Positions 7,987 to 16,082 of a stretch of 64,000 nt of DNA are shown here, piece by piece. Both the position numbers and the translations under genes were made by a program. The stretch covers positions 1-64,000 of the forward strand of contig JACAAZ010000006.1 of NCBI GenBank assembly GCA_013376995.1, read 5' to 3'. The notes below the pieces were generated by a model. That model did no database searches. It was not told the DNA's origin and worked only from the letters and a program-made list of their open reading frames with translations. Position 1 is the first letter of the stretch. Each line of letters begins with the position of its first letter. The DNA comes from Bacteroidota bacterium. Its GTDB lineage: Bacteria > Bacteroidota > Bacteroidia > Bacteroidales > UBA4417.

Positions 7987-8427
7987 TTAGTATATGAAAG
8001 GTAAGATCCGGTAGGTAACTGACCGGTAACCTTTGTATTGTGAGAACTTCGTTAACAGGAGCCTTTCTTCATAATTCAATTTAATCAACAGGTCTATAAT
8101 CAGAAGTATAGCCAGGAAAAGTCTCAGCAGGCTGAATTCATGAATTACCAAAGGGATTGCAAGAAGCAGGATCGAAGAATACATCGGGTGGCGAATGATC
8201 CTGTATGGTCCTGAAGTGATTAACCTGGCATTCTCACCCGGGCTGGGTGTGACTTTCAGGTTATTAAGCTGCATGCTCAGGATAGCCCAAAAAGCCAGGG
8301 ACGCAGATATTGCTACTATGATCAGGGCCCAGGCTGGCATCGTTCGCCAGGAAGAGCCCAGTACCAGGTATCCTAACGTTGAAAACTGAACAGCAACAAG
8401 TGTATATTCCAGGATTTTCTTATTCAT
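7987..8427 (-). CDS. Isoprenylcysteine/phospholipid methyltransferase family membrane protein
   Basis: 146 residues with four predicted membrane segments. The C-terminal signature GPYRIIRHPMYSSILLL, followed by NYEERLLLTKFSQYKGY, is characteristic of the ICMT/PEMT-like integral membrane methyltransferases, which bind S-adenosylmethionine at the C-terminal helices. The bacterial substrates of this group are mostly unknown; isoprenylcysteine itself is unlikely. It lies 21 bp downstream of the IPExxxVDY gene and is probably co-transcribed. It converges with pheS. Confidence 0.82.
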   Translation of the reverse strand: MNKKILEYTLVAVQFSTLGYLVLGSSWRTMPAWALIIVAISASLAFWAILSMQLNNLKVTPSPGENARLITSGPYRIIRHPMYSSILLLAIPLVIHEFSLLRLFLAILLIIDLLIKLNYEERLLLTKFSQYKGYRSVTYRILPFIY

Positions 8428-8448
8428 TTGCTAATTTTTAAAGGCATA

Positions 8449-8925
8449 TCAGCCCTTGCGCCCGTCTTCTTTCTGCTTTAGTTCCAGGATATGCAGTTCA
8501 AGATCTTCAAGGATAGGACCAAAGTCCTTTGTGGTGGATTGGTTTATGGAAATTGCTGCCTGAACCCCCTGGATTTTCCTGATCAGGCTGATCATTTCGT
8601 CAATGTGATGCCTGTAAGCAGCTCCTTGTAAAATAAGAAAAAAGTTTATCTGTTTGAGTGAAGCTACCATTGGTCCTATCCCATTAGTATTGGAAACCAG
8701 GCAGATGTCGGTCCGTAGATCAGGATGATGGTAATGGAATAGGGTAAAGTAGGAAAATGAATCAGTTTTGACATTATATACCGGCAGGTTCTCAACATTT
8801 GCCAGGTCGGTATTCAAAGACTTATTGATAAAGTGAACTAACCTGTAATCCCTTAATTGTGTAGCAATGCCCACAATAGCATTGGCTTCTCCGGAAGCAA
8901 CTTCCAGGCGGATTTTCTTTGCCAT
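8449..8925 (-). CDS. IPExxxVDY family protein (function unknown)
   Basis: 158-residue cytosolic protein recognised by its architecture and location. It has an N-terminal AIVGIATQLRDYRLVHFINK strand-helix, a middle DICLVSNTNGIGPMVASL, a FFLILQGAA strand, and the helix IRKIQGVQAAISI where the family normally reads IPExxxVDY. In Bacteroidota this family commonly sits with acpP, fabF, rnc and pyk, which matches its place here. The name-giving motif is altered to IQGVQAAIS, so this is a divergent member. The C-terminal tail ends in a charged helix. No biochemical role is established; a link to fatty-acid or glycolytic regulation is suggested only by context. Confidence 0.75.
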   Translation of the reverse strand: MAKKIRLEVASGEANAIVGIATQLRDYRLVHFINKSLNTDLANVENLPVYNVKTDSFSYFTLFHYHHPDLRTDICLVSNTNGIGPMVASLKQINFFLILQGAAYRHHIDEMISLIRKIQGVQAAISINQSTTKDFGPILEDLELHILELKQKEDGRKG

Positions 8926-8947
8926 GCGTTTGAAATTTTATAATAGA

Positions 8948-8955
8948 CAAAGATA
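8948..8955 (-). promoter_or_regulatory. -7 promoter element for the IPExxxVDY gene
   Basis: Plus-strand CAAAGATA is TATCTTTG on the coding strand, an exact TAnnTTTG match 22 bp before the start codon. A possible -33 TTG (plus-strand CAA at 8973-8975) is 17 nt away, a little short. Confidence 0.5.
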
Positions 8956-9133
8956 GTTTGAAAATGCAACCGCAATCTCAATCCCTCAGATTCCCGGGAA
9001 TTTCGAATTCTTATTTAATTTTTAACTATTGACTAACTTTAGACCCAATCACGTCTCCTTTTACCTGAATTACGCTTCACTCCTCAAACCACCTGTCACC
9101 TGCCTCCAGTCTATTACTGACACATGACACCTA

Positions 9134-9223
9134 CTTTCTACTTCCGGCTTCCAGCTTCCGACTTCTACTTCGTACTTCTGACTTCCCGCTTCCGGCTTCC
9201 CGCTTCTGACTTCCAGCTTCCTG
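9134..9223. repeat. Diverged CTTCYNN heptamer array downstream of pyk
   Basis: Thirteen consecutive units in 90 bp are each 7 bp, except for one 6-bp unit at 9162-9167. They read CTTTCTA, CTTCCGG, CTTCCAG, CTTCCGA, CTTCTA, CTTCGTA, CTTCTGA, CTTCCCG, CTTCCGG, CTTCCCG, CTTCTGA, CTTCCAG, CTTCCTG. The first four bases are nearly invariant while the last three vary. The array ends 16 bp from the pyk stop codon. Two of the units are identical to the CTTCCGG unit at the window start. Confidence 0.93.
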
Positions 9224-9239
9224 CTACTTCTCAATCCCC

Positions 9240-10667
9240 TCACGCAAAGCTCAGCTTCAGCATATTCGTTTTCCCCGAAATATAGATAGGCGTACTGGCA
9301 ACATTCACCAAAAGATCACCTTGTTTAATCAACCCGGAGGCAATCAGCTTTTCTGTTATTTTTTTCAGGGTTCGGGTTGTAGAATGTTCAATCTCATCAA
9401 AGAATATCCCATTGATCCCCCACACTAGATTGAGCGTGCACAGCAGCTCATGGTCGTTGGAGAAAATATATACATCCGTTTTAGGCCGCTGGCTGCTGAT
9501 CCTGAATGCAGAATAACCCGTGTGCGTCATGGCAAGAATTGCCTTTGCATTTGCTTCCCATGCTATATTGCAAGCCGAGAATAATATTGAATCACTGATA
9601 AGATATTCCTTGTTTTCCAGGTTCGCTTCATGATGTTTGTTGTAGATGTCCTGGAATTCTTCCACTTCGCGGATAATTTTCTTCATTGTCTGAATCACTT
9701 CCACAGGATATTGACCTATAGAGGTTTCTCCACTGAGCATTAATGCATCAGCTCCGTCGAGTACAGAATTAGCTACATCATTCACCTCAGCACGCGTTGG
9801 GCGAATGTTGGAGATCATGCCTTCCATCATTTGAGTTGCAATGATGACTGGCTTACAGGCTTTAATACATTTGTTAACCAGGGTTTTTTGAACAAGCGGA
9901 ACCTGTTCCAGAGGTAATTCAACACCCAGGTCTCCTCTTGCCACCATGATCCCATCTGTTGCTTCCACGATGGCATCCATGTTTTTTACCGCTTCAGGTT
10001 TTTCAATCTTTGCAATGATTCGCACGCTAAGGCCTTCTTCAGCATATTGACTGATCGACTTCCGAAGTTCAATGATATCATTTGCTGTTCTGACAAACGA
10101 AAGAGCAATCCAGTTCACCCTGTTCTTTAGAGCAAATTGCAAATCCCTGAGATCTTTCTCAGTCATGGATGGTAAAGAAATTATTGTGTTTGGCAGGTTA
10201 ACCCCTTTTTTAGAAGAAAGGATGCCTCCATGGATCACCTTTGCTTTCACTTCATCAATTTTATTAGTCTCCAGAACACGGAAGAGGAGTTTCCCGTCGT
10301 CAAGCAAAATATCTTCACCTGGTTTAACATCCCTGGCAAATTCAGGGTAGGTGATAAAAAGCCGGTCAGAATTGCAGGTACATTCGTTAGTGGTAAAAAC
10401 AAGTTCATGCCCATCCTCCATAAATGCCTGCCCGTTTTCCATCAAGCCAATCCTTAGCTTGGGACCCTGGAGATCTGCCAGGATTGCAATATTTGTCCCA
10501 AGTTCAGTATTTAATTTATGTATCCTGTCAATTACCAGTTGGTGATCTTCATACGAACTGTGTGAAAAATTCAGCCTGAATACGCTAACCCCATTTATGA
10601 TGAGGTTTCTGAGCATCTCTTCTGATGAGGATGCAGGCCCGATAGTGGCAACAATTTTAGTTTTCAT
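9240..10667 (-). CDS. pyk: Pyruvate kinase
   Basis: Transfers phosphate from phosphoenolpyruvate to ADP, the last step of glycolysis. The 475-residue protein begins with TKIVATIGPASSS and contains VFRLNFSHSSYEDH, the B-domain, IIAKIEKPEAVKNMD, IMVARGDLGVELP (Mg/K site), ATQMMEGM, RAEVNDVANSVLDGADALML and the C-terminal allosteric domain. Length and motifs are complete. It starts 5 bp after the cation-efflux gene and is probably co-transcribed with it. In many Bacteroidota pyk follows rnc and the IPExxxVDY gene; here the order is altered by the efflux gene. Confidence 0.97.
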   Translation of the reverse strand: MKTKIVATIGPASSSEEMLRNLIINGVSVFRLNFSHSSYEDHQLVIDRIHKLNTELGTNIAILADLQGPKLRIGLMENGQAFMEDGHELVFTTNECTCNSDRLFITYPEFARDVKPGEDILLDDGKLLFRVLETNKIDEVKAKVIHGGILSSKKGVNLPNTIISLPSMTEKDLRDLQFALKNRVNWIALSFVRTANDIIELRKSISQYAEEGLSVRIIAKIEKPEAVKNMDAIVEATDGIMVARGDLGVELPLEQVPLVQKTLVNKCIKACKPVIIATQMMEGMISNIRPTRAEVNDVANSVLDGADALMLSGETSIGQYPVEVIQTMKKIIREVEEFQDIYNKHHEANLENKEYLISDSILFSACNIAWEANAKAILAMTHTGYSAFRISSQRPKTDVYIFSNDHELLCTLNLVWGINGIFFDEIEHSTTRTLKKITEKLIASGLIKQGDLLVNVASTPIYISGKTNMLKLSFA

Positions 10668-10672
10668 TTTTC

Positions 10673-11590
10673 CTATATTTTCTGGTTCCTCACGGAATCT
10701 TTAATTTCAATATAAATATTCTCTATTCCATTGACTTTGGCAATGATATCCACCTTAATCTGCTCAACAAGATCCTCGGCCTGGTATACGGAAAGTCCAT
10801 CATCCAGGTCCAGGGAAAGCAGAACCAGGTATTGGTTGTTACCCATTACCATGGTCTGGACCCTGTTAATATGTTTCACCTGTTTGTATGAGCGTATGAC
10901 TTCCTTCATTTGGCTTCGCTCCTCACGGGGGATGCTTTCACCTATGATAAGGCCTTTTACTTCGATGATAAGTAACAATGAAATAACGAGCAATAGGACT
11001 CCAACAGAAATACTGCCTATTGCATCGAATACAGGATTCACCTGCCAGGCAAGAAATGTAGTGATTAATACTATGACCAGCCCTGTTAATGCAGCTGCAT
11101 CTTCCATGATCACGACAATCAGGTTGACGTTCTGAGAGTCCCGGATAGCCCTGAAGAGTCTTTTTTTTGTTCCTTTTCTGAACTCCTTGTAAGCAACCTG
11201 GAAGGATTTGCCTTCTATGATAACTGAAGATCCAAGTACTATGAAGATCCATTTAATGTTCGTAATTTCTTCCGGATGCAGCACTTTCTCAACCCCTTCA
11301 TAGATTGAAAAAAGTGCGCCAATGAAAAACAGGAGCACTGCCACGATCAGCGACCAGAAGAATATTTCCCTGCTGTAGCCAAAACTGTGCATTTCGGTAA
11401 CTGTGCGTTTAGCCCTTTTATTACCAATAAGCAACAGGATTTGATTGAAAGAATCTGCAGTAGAATGAATAGCTTCTGCCAGCATAGCGGCGCTTCCAGT
11501 AATAAACGATACGAGAAATTTAATGATAGCGATGAGCAAATTACCCCCCAGGGCAAATACAACAGCTTTTGGAGATTCATGAGCGCTCAT
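10673..11590 (-). CDS. Cation diffusion facilitator family transporter
   Basis: 305 residues with about six membrane segments, the CDF fold for proton-coupled export of divalent metals such as zinc, iron or manganese. The metal site of TM2 appears in AAMLAEAIHSTADSFNQILL (the HSxxD pattern) and the TM5 region has FDAIGSISVGVLLL. It ends in a cytoplasmic ferredoxin-like domain (VKHINRVQTMVMGNNQYLVL). The sequence KRAKRTVTEMHSFGYSRE also fits the family. Metal specificity cannot be read. It precedes pyk by 5 bp; a metal link to pyruvate kinase, which needs Mg/Mn, is possible but speculative. Confidence 0.92.
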   Translation of the reverse strand: MSAHESPKAVVFALGGNLLIAIIKFLVSFITGSAAMLAEAIHSTADSFNQILLLIGNKRAKRTVTEMHSFGYSREIFFWSLIVAVLLFFIGALFSIYEGVEKVLHPEEITNIKWIFIVLGSSVIIEGKSFQVAYKEFRKGTKKRLFRAIRDSQNVNLIVVIMEDAAALTGLVIVLITTFLAWQVNPVFDAIGSISVGVLLLVISLLLIIEVKGLIIGESIPREERSQMKEVIRSYKQVKHINRVQTMVMGNNQYLVLLSLDLDDGLSVYQAEDLVEQIKVDIIAKVNGIENIYIEIKDSVRNQKI

Positions 11591-11696
11591 CAGGAAAGGC
11601 TTTTGTTAAAAATACAAATTACTGCGGTCAGAAAAATCAATAATTAAAATGATAATGCACCCTAAACCAATTCAATCATCAATAACCATTGAGTGA

Positions 11697-11712
11697 TCCA
11701 CCAGCTGGCGGA
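11697..11712. repeat. Near-perfect 16-bp palindrome with CAGCTG-type centre
   Basis: TCCACCAGCTGGCGGA reads the same on both strands except at one pair. It shares 13 of 16 bases with the perfect palindrome TCCGTCAGCTGACGGA at 2155-2170. Both lie beside tandem arrays in gene-free spacers, which points to a dispersed palindromic element. Confidence 0.7.
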
Positions 11713-11715
11713 AAT

Positions 11716-11803
11716 GACCATAGAATGACAACAGAATGACAATTGAATGACTAATGAATGACTAATGAGTGACAATTGAATGACCATCGAATGACTATTG
11801 AGT
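11716..11803. repeat. Eight-copy 11-bp tandem array (GACNATNGAAT)
   Basis: Eight uninterrupted 11-bp units: GACCATAGAAT, GACAACAGAAT, GACAATTGAAT, GACTAATGAAT, GACTAATGAGT, GACAATTGAAT, GACCATCGAAT, GACTATTGAGT. The GAC and GAAT/GAGT parts are fixed and the middle varies. A partial unit (CCATTGAGTGA) precedes the palindrome at 11697. The array lies between the rnc operon end and the cation-efflux gene. Confidence 0.93.
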
Positions 11804-11819
11804 GAGCTCTTATCCGCCC

Positions 11820-11862
11820 TTCGCCCTCAACCCTTCGCCCTAAGCTCTTCGCGCTATGCCTT
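11820..11862. repeat. CTTCGCCCT / GCATAGCGC word repeat overlapping the rnc stop
   Basis: The stretch holds CTTCGCCCT twice, then TAAGCTCTTCGCGCTATGCC. On the minus strand it carries GCATAGCGC and GCTTAGGGC, the same words as the 27-bp elements at 1958-2048, in inverted orientation. The TAG stop codon of rnc (11854-11856) lies inside the GCATAGCGC word. Confidence 0.7.
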
Positions 11863-12591
11863 CGAAATATCCAGCTCAATCAGTGCTTTCATCGCAGCAT
11901 TTTGCTCGGCACCTTTGATCGAATAATCACGACCTTTACCGTGGGCTTGTTTGTCGATCAGGACTTCAACCACATACTGTTTGGTGTATCCGTGTCCAAC
12001 CTCACTCAACAGGAGAAACTCGACTATCCTCTTTTCTCTTTGAGCCCACTCTATCAGCCTGCTTTTAAAATTGGTGTCGTTATTTTCGAGTTCATCAAGG
12101 TCGAAATGCTGCTGGATTACTTTCTCAATAATAATCCTTCTTGTGAATTGGTATCCCTTATCCAGGTAAATAGCGCCAATTACAGCCTCAAAGGCGTCTC
12201 CGTTCATCGATTTGTAAACATTGTTGCCTTCTGAATTAGCCTGGATAAGTTTATCAAGCCCTAATTTTTGTGATACTTTGTTCAATGCCGACCGACTCAC
12301 AATGCGGGAGCGCATCTCCGTGAGGAATCCTTCGCCTTTGATCGGGAACATCTTGAACAGGTGATCTGCCACGACAGCGCTCAGGATTGCATCACCTAGA
12401 TACTCCAGCCTTTCATTGCTAACTTTAGCACCATTATTAAGCTCTTTGGCAAGTGATTTATGTCGGAAAGCGAGTTTATACAAAAAAATATTTCCAGGAT
12501 AGAACCCGAAAATATTCTTTAAGGATGAGTATAACTCTTTGTCTTCTGAAAGGATAACCCGTATGGGCTTAATGACGTCGAACGGTGACAA
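11854..12591 (-). CDS. rnc: Ribonuclease III
   Basis: Double-strand-specific endoribonuclease for rRNA and mRNA processing. Signature NERLEYLGDAILSAVVADHL (about residues 59-78) is the RNase III motif with catalytic glutamate and aspartate; GDAFEAVIGAIYLDKG supplies the second acidic pair. A C-terminal double-stranded RNA-binding domain follows, ending AEQNAAMKALIEL. The length of 245 residues is normal. It starts 2 bp after the fabF stop, the third gene of the acpP-fabF-rnc operon that is standard in Bacteroidota. Its last codons and stop overlap a dispersed repeat word. Confidence 0.97.
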   Translation of the reverse strand: MSPFDVIKPIRVILSEDKELYSSLKNIFGFYPGNIFLYKLAFRHKSLAKELNNGAKVSNERLEYLGDAILSAVVADHLFKMFPIKGEGFLTEMRSRIVSRSALNKVSQKLGLDKLIQANSEGNNVYKSMNGDAFEAVIGAIYLDKGYQFTRRIIIEKVIQQHFDLDELENNDTNFKSRLIEWAQREKRIVEFLLLSEVGHGYTKQYVVEVLIDKQAHGKGRDYSIKGAEQNAAMKALIELDISKA

Positions 12592-12593
12592 GG

Positions 12594-13850
12594 CTATTGT
12601 TCGAATTTTTTGAAGATAATGGAAGCATTGTGCCCGCCAAAGCCGAAAGTATTACTTAATGCAGCATTAACGGTTCGCTTGGAGGCAGTATTAAATACGA
12701 AGTCAACGTTCTGGTCAATTTCATCATCATCTGTGAAATGGTTGATGGTAGGAGGGATAATATCATTCTGAACTGCCAGGATGCAAGCTACAGCTTCAGC
12801 AGCACCTGCAGCTCCCAGTAGATGCCCGGTCATAGATTTTGTTGAGTTCACGGCGATCTTTTTCGCGTGCTCACCAAAAAGCCCGGTAATTGCTTTGATC
12901 TCTGCTATATCACCAAGAGGGGTAGACGTGCCGTGAGTATTGATATGATCAATAGCTTCTAGCTTCATTCCGGCATCCTCAAGTGCGTATTTCATGGCAT
13001 TCTTAGCACCTAATCCTTCAGGGTGAGGAGCAGTCATGTGGTGAGCATCAGCACTCATGCCGGCACCGGCCATTTCGCAGTAAATGCGGGCACCACGTGC
13101 AAGAGCATGCTCCATCTCTTCAAATACAATGGCAGCACCTCCTTCACCCATAACAAAACCGTCACGATCCTTGTCAAAAGGCCTGGATGCTGTTAAAGCA
13201 TCATCATTCCGGGTTGACAGGGCATGAAGTGAGTTGAACCCGCCAATTCCGGCAGGGTTGATCGTAGCCTCAGAGCCGCCGGTTATAAACATATCTGCTT
13301 TTCCAAGCCTGATATAGTTATACGCATCAATCAAGGCATTTGCAGAAGACGCACAGGCAGAAATAGTTGCAAAATTGGGCCCCCTGAATCCATATTTAAT
13401 CGAAATATGACCGGCCGCAATATCGGCAATCATTTTCGGGATAAGGAAAGGCGTGAACCTGGGAGTGCCATCACCGGTCACAAAACCGGCAACTTCATCG
13501 TAAAATGATGACATTCCGCCGATTCCAGAAGCCCATATAACACCAACCCTGTCAAGATCCACTTTTTCTAAGTCAATGCCAGAATTAAGAACAGCTTCAT
13601 CAGCTGCAACAAGCCCAAACAAAGTGAAAGGGTCATACTTGCGTACTTCCTTGCGGTCGAAGAAATTAAGAGGATCAAAATTCTTGACCTCACATGCAAA
13701 TTGCGATTTGAACTTTGACGCATCGAAACGCGTGATAGGACCAGCACCACTAACCCCGGATACCAAACCATTCCAATATTCAGAAACGGAATTGCCTACC
13801 GGAGTTAGTGCGCCAAGGCCCGTAACTACTACTCGCCTTAACTTCATCAA
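12594..13850 (-). CDS. fabF: 3-oxoacyl-[acyl-carrier-protein] synthase II
   Basis: Condenses malonyl-ACP with acyl-ACP during fatty-acid chain elongation. The 418-residue thiolase fold shows VVVTGLGALTPVGNSVSEYW at the N-terminus, the nucleophilic cysteine in TISACASSANALIDAYNYI, and the two catalytic histidines in INTHGTSTPLGD and KSMTGHLLGAAGAAE. The C-terminal SNTFGFGGHNASIIF is typical. A double Met start is present; the second is 3 bp in. It lies 11 bp after acpP and 2 bp before rnc, a clear operon. Confidence 0.98.
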   Translation of the reverse strand: MMKLRRVVVTGLGALTPVGNSVSEYWNGLVSGVSGAGPITRFDASKFKSQFACEVKNFDPLNFFDRKEVRKYDPFTLFGLVAADEAVLNSGIDLEKVDLDRVGVIWASGIGGMSSFYDEVAGFVTGDGTPRFTPFLIPKMIADIAAGHISIKYGFRGPNFATISACASSANALIDAYNYIRLGKADMFITGGSEATINPAGIGGFNSLHALSTRNDDALTASRPFDKDRDGFVMGEGGAAIVFEEMEHALARGARIYCEMAGAGMSADAHHMTAPHPEGLGAKNAMKYALEDAGMKLEAIDHINTHGTSTPLGDIAEIKAITGLFGEHAKKIAVNSTKSMTGHLLGAAGAAEAVACILAVQNDIIPPTINHFTDDDEIDQNVDFVFNTASKRTVNAALSNTFGFGGHNASIIFKKFEQ

Positions 13851-13861
13851 ACGTGATTTAC

Positions 13862-14098
13862 TTATTTCGCGTTGTTTTCGATGTAAGCAACAGCTTCACT
13901 TACAGTACCGATCTTCTCGGCTTGATCGTCGGGAATAGCAATGTTGAATTCTTTTTCGAATTCCATAATCAACTCAACGGTATCCAGTGAATCGGCACCG
14001 AGGTCGTTGGTGAAACTTGCTTCTGGGGTAACTTCTTTTTCGTCAACTCCAAGCTTATCAACGATAATAGCTTTAACTCTTGTTGCAATGTCGGACAT
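13862..14098 (-). CDS. acpP: Acyl carrier protein
   Basis: 78-residue acidic four-helix protein that carries growing acyl chains on phosphopantetheine. The attachment serine is Ser37 in [16 protein letters not shown]. The sequence is complete, including the C-terminal VAYIENN helix. It is the first gene of the acpP-fabF-rnc operon, preceded by a well-formed Bacteroidota promoter at 14129-14160. Confidence 0.98.
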   Translation of the reverse strand: MSDIATRVKAIIVDKLGVDEKEVTPEASFTNDLGADSLDTVELIMEFEKEFNIAIPDDQAEKIGTVSEAVAYIENNAK

Positions 14099-14128
14099 TG
14101 TTGAACTCTTTTAATTGGTTTTGGGCTG

Positions 14129-14160
14129 CAAAGAAAAAGCATTTACCGTAACAAAACAAA
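14129..14160 (-). promoter_or_regulatory. Promoter of the acpP operon
   Basis: On the minus strand, TTTG (plus-strand CAAA, 14157-14160) is followed after 20 nt by TTTCTTTG (plus-strand CAAAGAAA, 14129-14136). This matches the Bacteroidota -33 TTTG / -7 TAnnTTTG layout with one deviation in the -7 box. It predicts a leader of about 25 nt before acpP. Confidence 0.6.
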
Positions 14161-14342
14161 AAATGATTTAAATATTTTGGTCTCTACTGATATAACTATC
14201 AGTAAATTAGAAGTGTATGAATTGATATCTTAATCTTGGCTGCCTGCGGGAGGCCATAGGTGTACAATACAACTAAGGTTTCATTCCTGCAATTTCACTT
14301 ACTTTGTACAATCATTAATTTTACCCTAATAATCCTGGCTGA

Positions 14343-14927
14343 ATGGCTGAAACACCCACTATTGCCATATTTGCTTCCGGAAATGGAACTAATGCTCAGA
14401 ACCTGGCTGAATATTCCCGGGGGAAGGAAAGTCTCAATATTTCCGCTATTTATTGCAATAATCCTGATGCTTATGTGCTTGAAAGGGCGAGATCTCTTGG
14501 CATCCCATCCGTCCAATTTGGCAGGAACAACTTTTACCAGGAGCGTTGGATACTGGATGACCTTCGGAATCGAAAAACAGATTGGATCATCCTGGCTGGC
14601 TTTTTATGGCTGATTCCCGGGTACCTGCTCAAAGAATTCCCGAATAGGATTGTTAATATTCACCCTGCTCTACTTCCCAATTTCGGGGGCAAAGGCATGT
14701 ACGGTTCCAGGGTTCATGAGGCTGTTATCGCTTCCGGGGTGAAGGAAAGTGGCATTACCATTCATTTTGTGAACGAAAATTACGATGAGGGCCAAATCAT
14801 ATTCCAGGCAAAATGTAAGATTGAAGCTGATGATACTCCCATTACTCTTGCCAATAAAATCCATGGTTTGGAACAGGCTCACTTCCCTGAAGTTGTCGCC
14901 AAACTTATTTCAATGAATAATACGTAG
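14343..14927 (+). CDS. purN: Phosphoribosylglycinamide formyltransferase (GAR transformylase)
   Basis: Adds the formyl group of 10-formyltetrahydrofolate to GAR in purine synthesis. The N-terminal IAIFASGNGTNAQNL binds the ribose phosphate. The catalytic Asn/His are in VNIHPALLPNFGGKGMYG and the Asp in INENYDEG-type sequence (FVNENYDEGQIIFQ). The length of 194 residues is typical. The gene is divergent from acpP and converges with buk. ATG at 14343 is used because the glycine-rich loop begins close after it. Confidence 0.96.
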   Translation: MAETPTIAIFASGNGTNAQNLAEYSRGKESLNISAIYCNNPDAYVLERARSLGIPSVQFGRNNFYQERWILDDLRNRKTDWIILAGFLWLIPGYLLKEFPNRIVNIHPALLPNFGGKGMYGSRVHEAVIASGVKESGITIHFVNENYDEGQIIFQAKCKIEADDTPITLANKIHGLEQAHFPEVVAKLISMNNT

Positions 14928-14960
14928 AGCAGAGAAATGGCAATTTGCTTAAGAGATTGT

Positions 14961-16037
14961 TCAGATATATTCCTTCACTTCAACTTCCCCTTTTAGTACC
15001 ATGAGGCCATTGAAGGCAAGAGCCCTCATTTCATCCTCCCCGGGATAGGTATATACCGGTGCGAATTTGAAGACGCGCTCAATGATCATATTGGTGATCC
15101 ATTTGCTATGTGCTACGCCTCCAGTTAGCAGGATGGCATCAACTTCGCCTCTGAGGACAGGAACCATGGATCCGATCGATTTTGCAACCTGGTAGGCAAG
15201 TGCTTCCAGAATGAACTTTGCTTCCTTGTCTCCATTCTGAGCCCGCTGTTCTGCTTCATAAGCGCTATTGGTTCCAAGGTGAGCTACAATACCACCATTG
15301 CCCACTACCATCTTGATCACTTCCTTTTCTGTTAGTTTCCCGCTGAAACAAAATCGGACAAGATCACCTGTCGGCAGGGTACCACTGCGTTCGGGCGAGA
15401 AAGGACCTTCCCCATCCAACCCCTGGTTGACATCAATTACACGTCCTTTCTGATGGGCCCCGACGGTAATTCCCCCACCCATATGAACTACAATGAGATT
15501 AAGGTCCTCATAACGTTTCATAATGCTTTTGGCATGCTGGCGTGCAATGGACTTCTGGTTCAAAGCATGAAAAATAGATATGCGCTTAAAGGCTGGATGA
15601 CCTGAAATTCGGGCAATATCATCCAATTCATCAACTACGACAGGATCTGCAATATAGGCTTTGGCATTGGGAAGAGAGTTTGCTATCTCATCTGCTATCA
15701 ACCCACCCAGGTTACTGGCATGCTCTTTTATGGGATGTTCATAAAGATCACGCTTCATGGCCTCATTTACCAGGTATACCCCGGATGCAATGGGTTTAAG
15801 CATGCCTCCCCTTCCAACAACAGCTTGAATTTTATCAAGTTGAATTTCTGCTTCTTCAAGTTCACGGTAAATAATCTCCTTCCTGAAATGGAACTGATCG
15901 GCAACATGCTCAAACTTTGCAATCTCCTCGCTAGGATGTGTAATGTTCTTTACAAATACCGGGTTCGTATTCTGGTAAACCGCTATCTTGGTAGAAGTGG
16001 AACCTGGATTAATCGCCAGAATGCGGTAATCTTCCAT
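14961..16037 (-). CDS. buk: Butyrate kinase
   Basis: ASKHA-fold acyl kinase that converts butyryl-phosphate and ADP to butyrate and ATP. Phosphate-1 loop ILAINPGSTSTKIAVYQ opens the protein; VVHMGGGITVGAHQKGR, GLDGEGPFSPERSGTLPTGD and ILLTGGVAHSKWI are family hallmarks. The length of 358 residues is typical. It lies 45 bp downstream of ptb, together forming the classical two-enzyme route that conserves energy from butyryl-CoA or branched acyl-CoA. With tryptophanase and the peptidases, this points to amino-acid fermentation. The substrate could also be isobutyrate or isovalerate. Confidence 0.95.
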   Translation of the reverse strand: MEDYRILAINPGSTSTKIAVYQNTNPVFVKNITHPSEEIAKFEHVADQFHFRKEIIYRELEEAEIQLDKIQAVVGRGGMLKPIASGVYLVNEAMKRDLYEHPIKEHASNLGGLIADEIANSLPNAKAYIADPVVVDELDDIARISGHPAFKRISIFHALNQKSIARQHAKSIMKRYEDLNLIVVHMGGGITVGAHQKGRVIDVNQGLDGEGPFSPERSGTLPTGDLVRFCFSGKLTEKEVIKMVVGNGGIVAHLGTNSAYEAEQRAQNGDKEAKFILEALAYQVAKSIGSMVPVLRGEVDAILLTGGVAHSKWITNMIIERVFKFAPVYTYPGEDEMRALAFNGLMVLKGEVEVKEYI

Positions 16038-16082
16038 AAAATGAGATCAGTTAGTGACTGAATAACAATGAAAAGCGATGTT

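Larger units (their letters stand above)
8926..9239. other. Gene-free spacer between the IPExxxVDY gene and pyk
   Basis: The 314-bp spacer holds, in order, the promoter of the IPExxxVDY gene, a 12-bp perfect palindrome ATTCCCGGGAAT (8990-9001), unremarkable sequence, and the heptamer array 9134-9223. No ORF with coding character is seen. No intrinsic terminator was found after pyk. Confidence 0.7.

Noticed and set aside
11716-11803. Regular repeats that might be a CRISPR array
   Set aside because: The units are 11 bp and directly abut with no spacers, and no cas genes are present. It is a simple tandem array.
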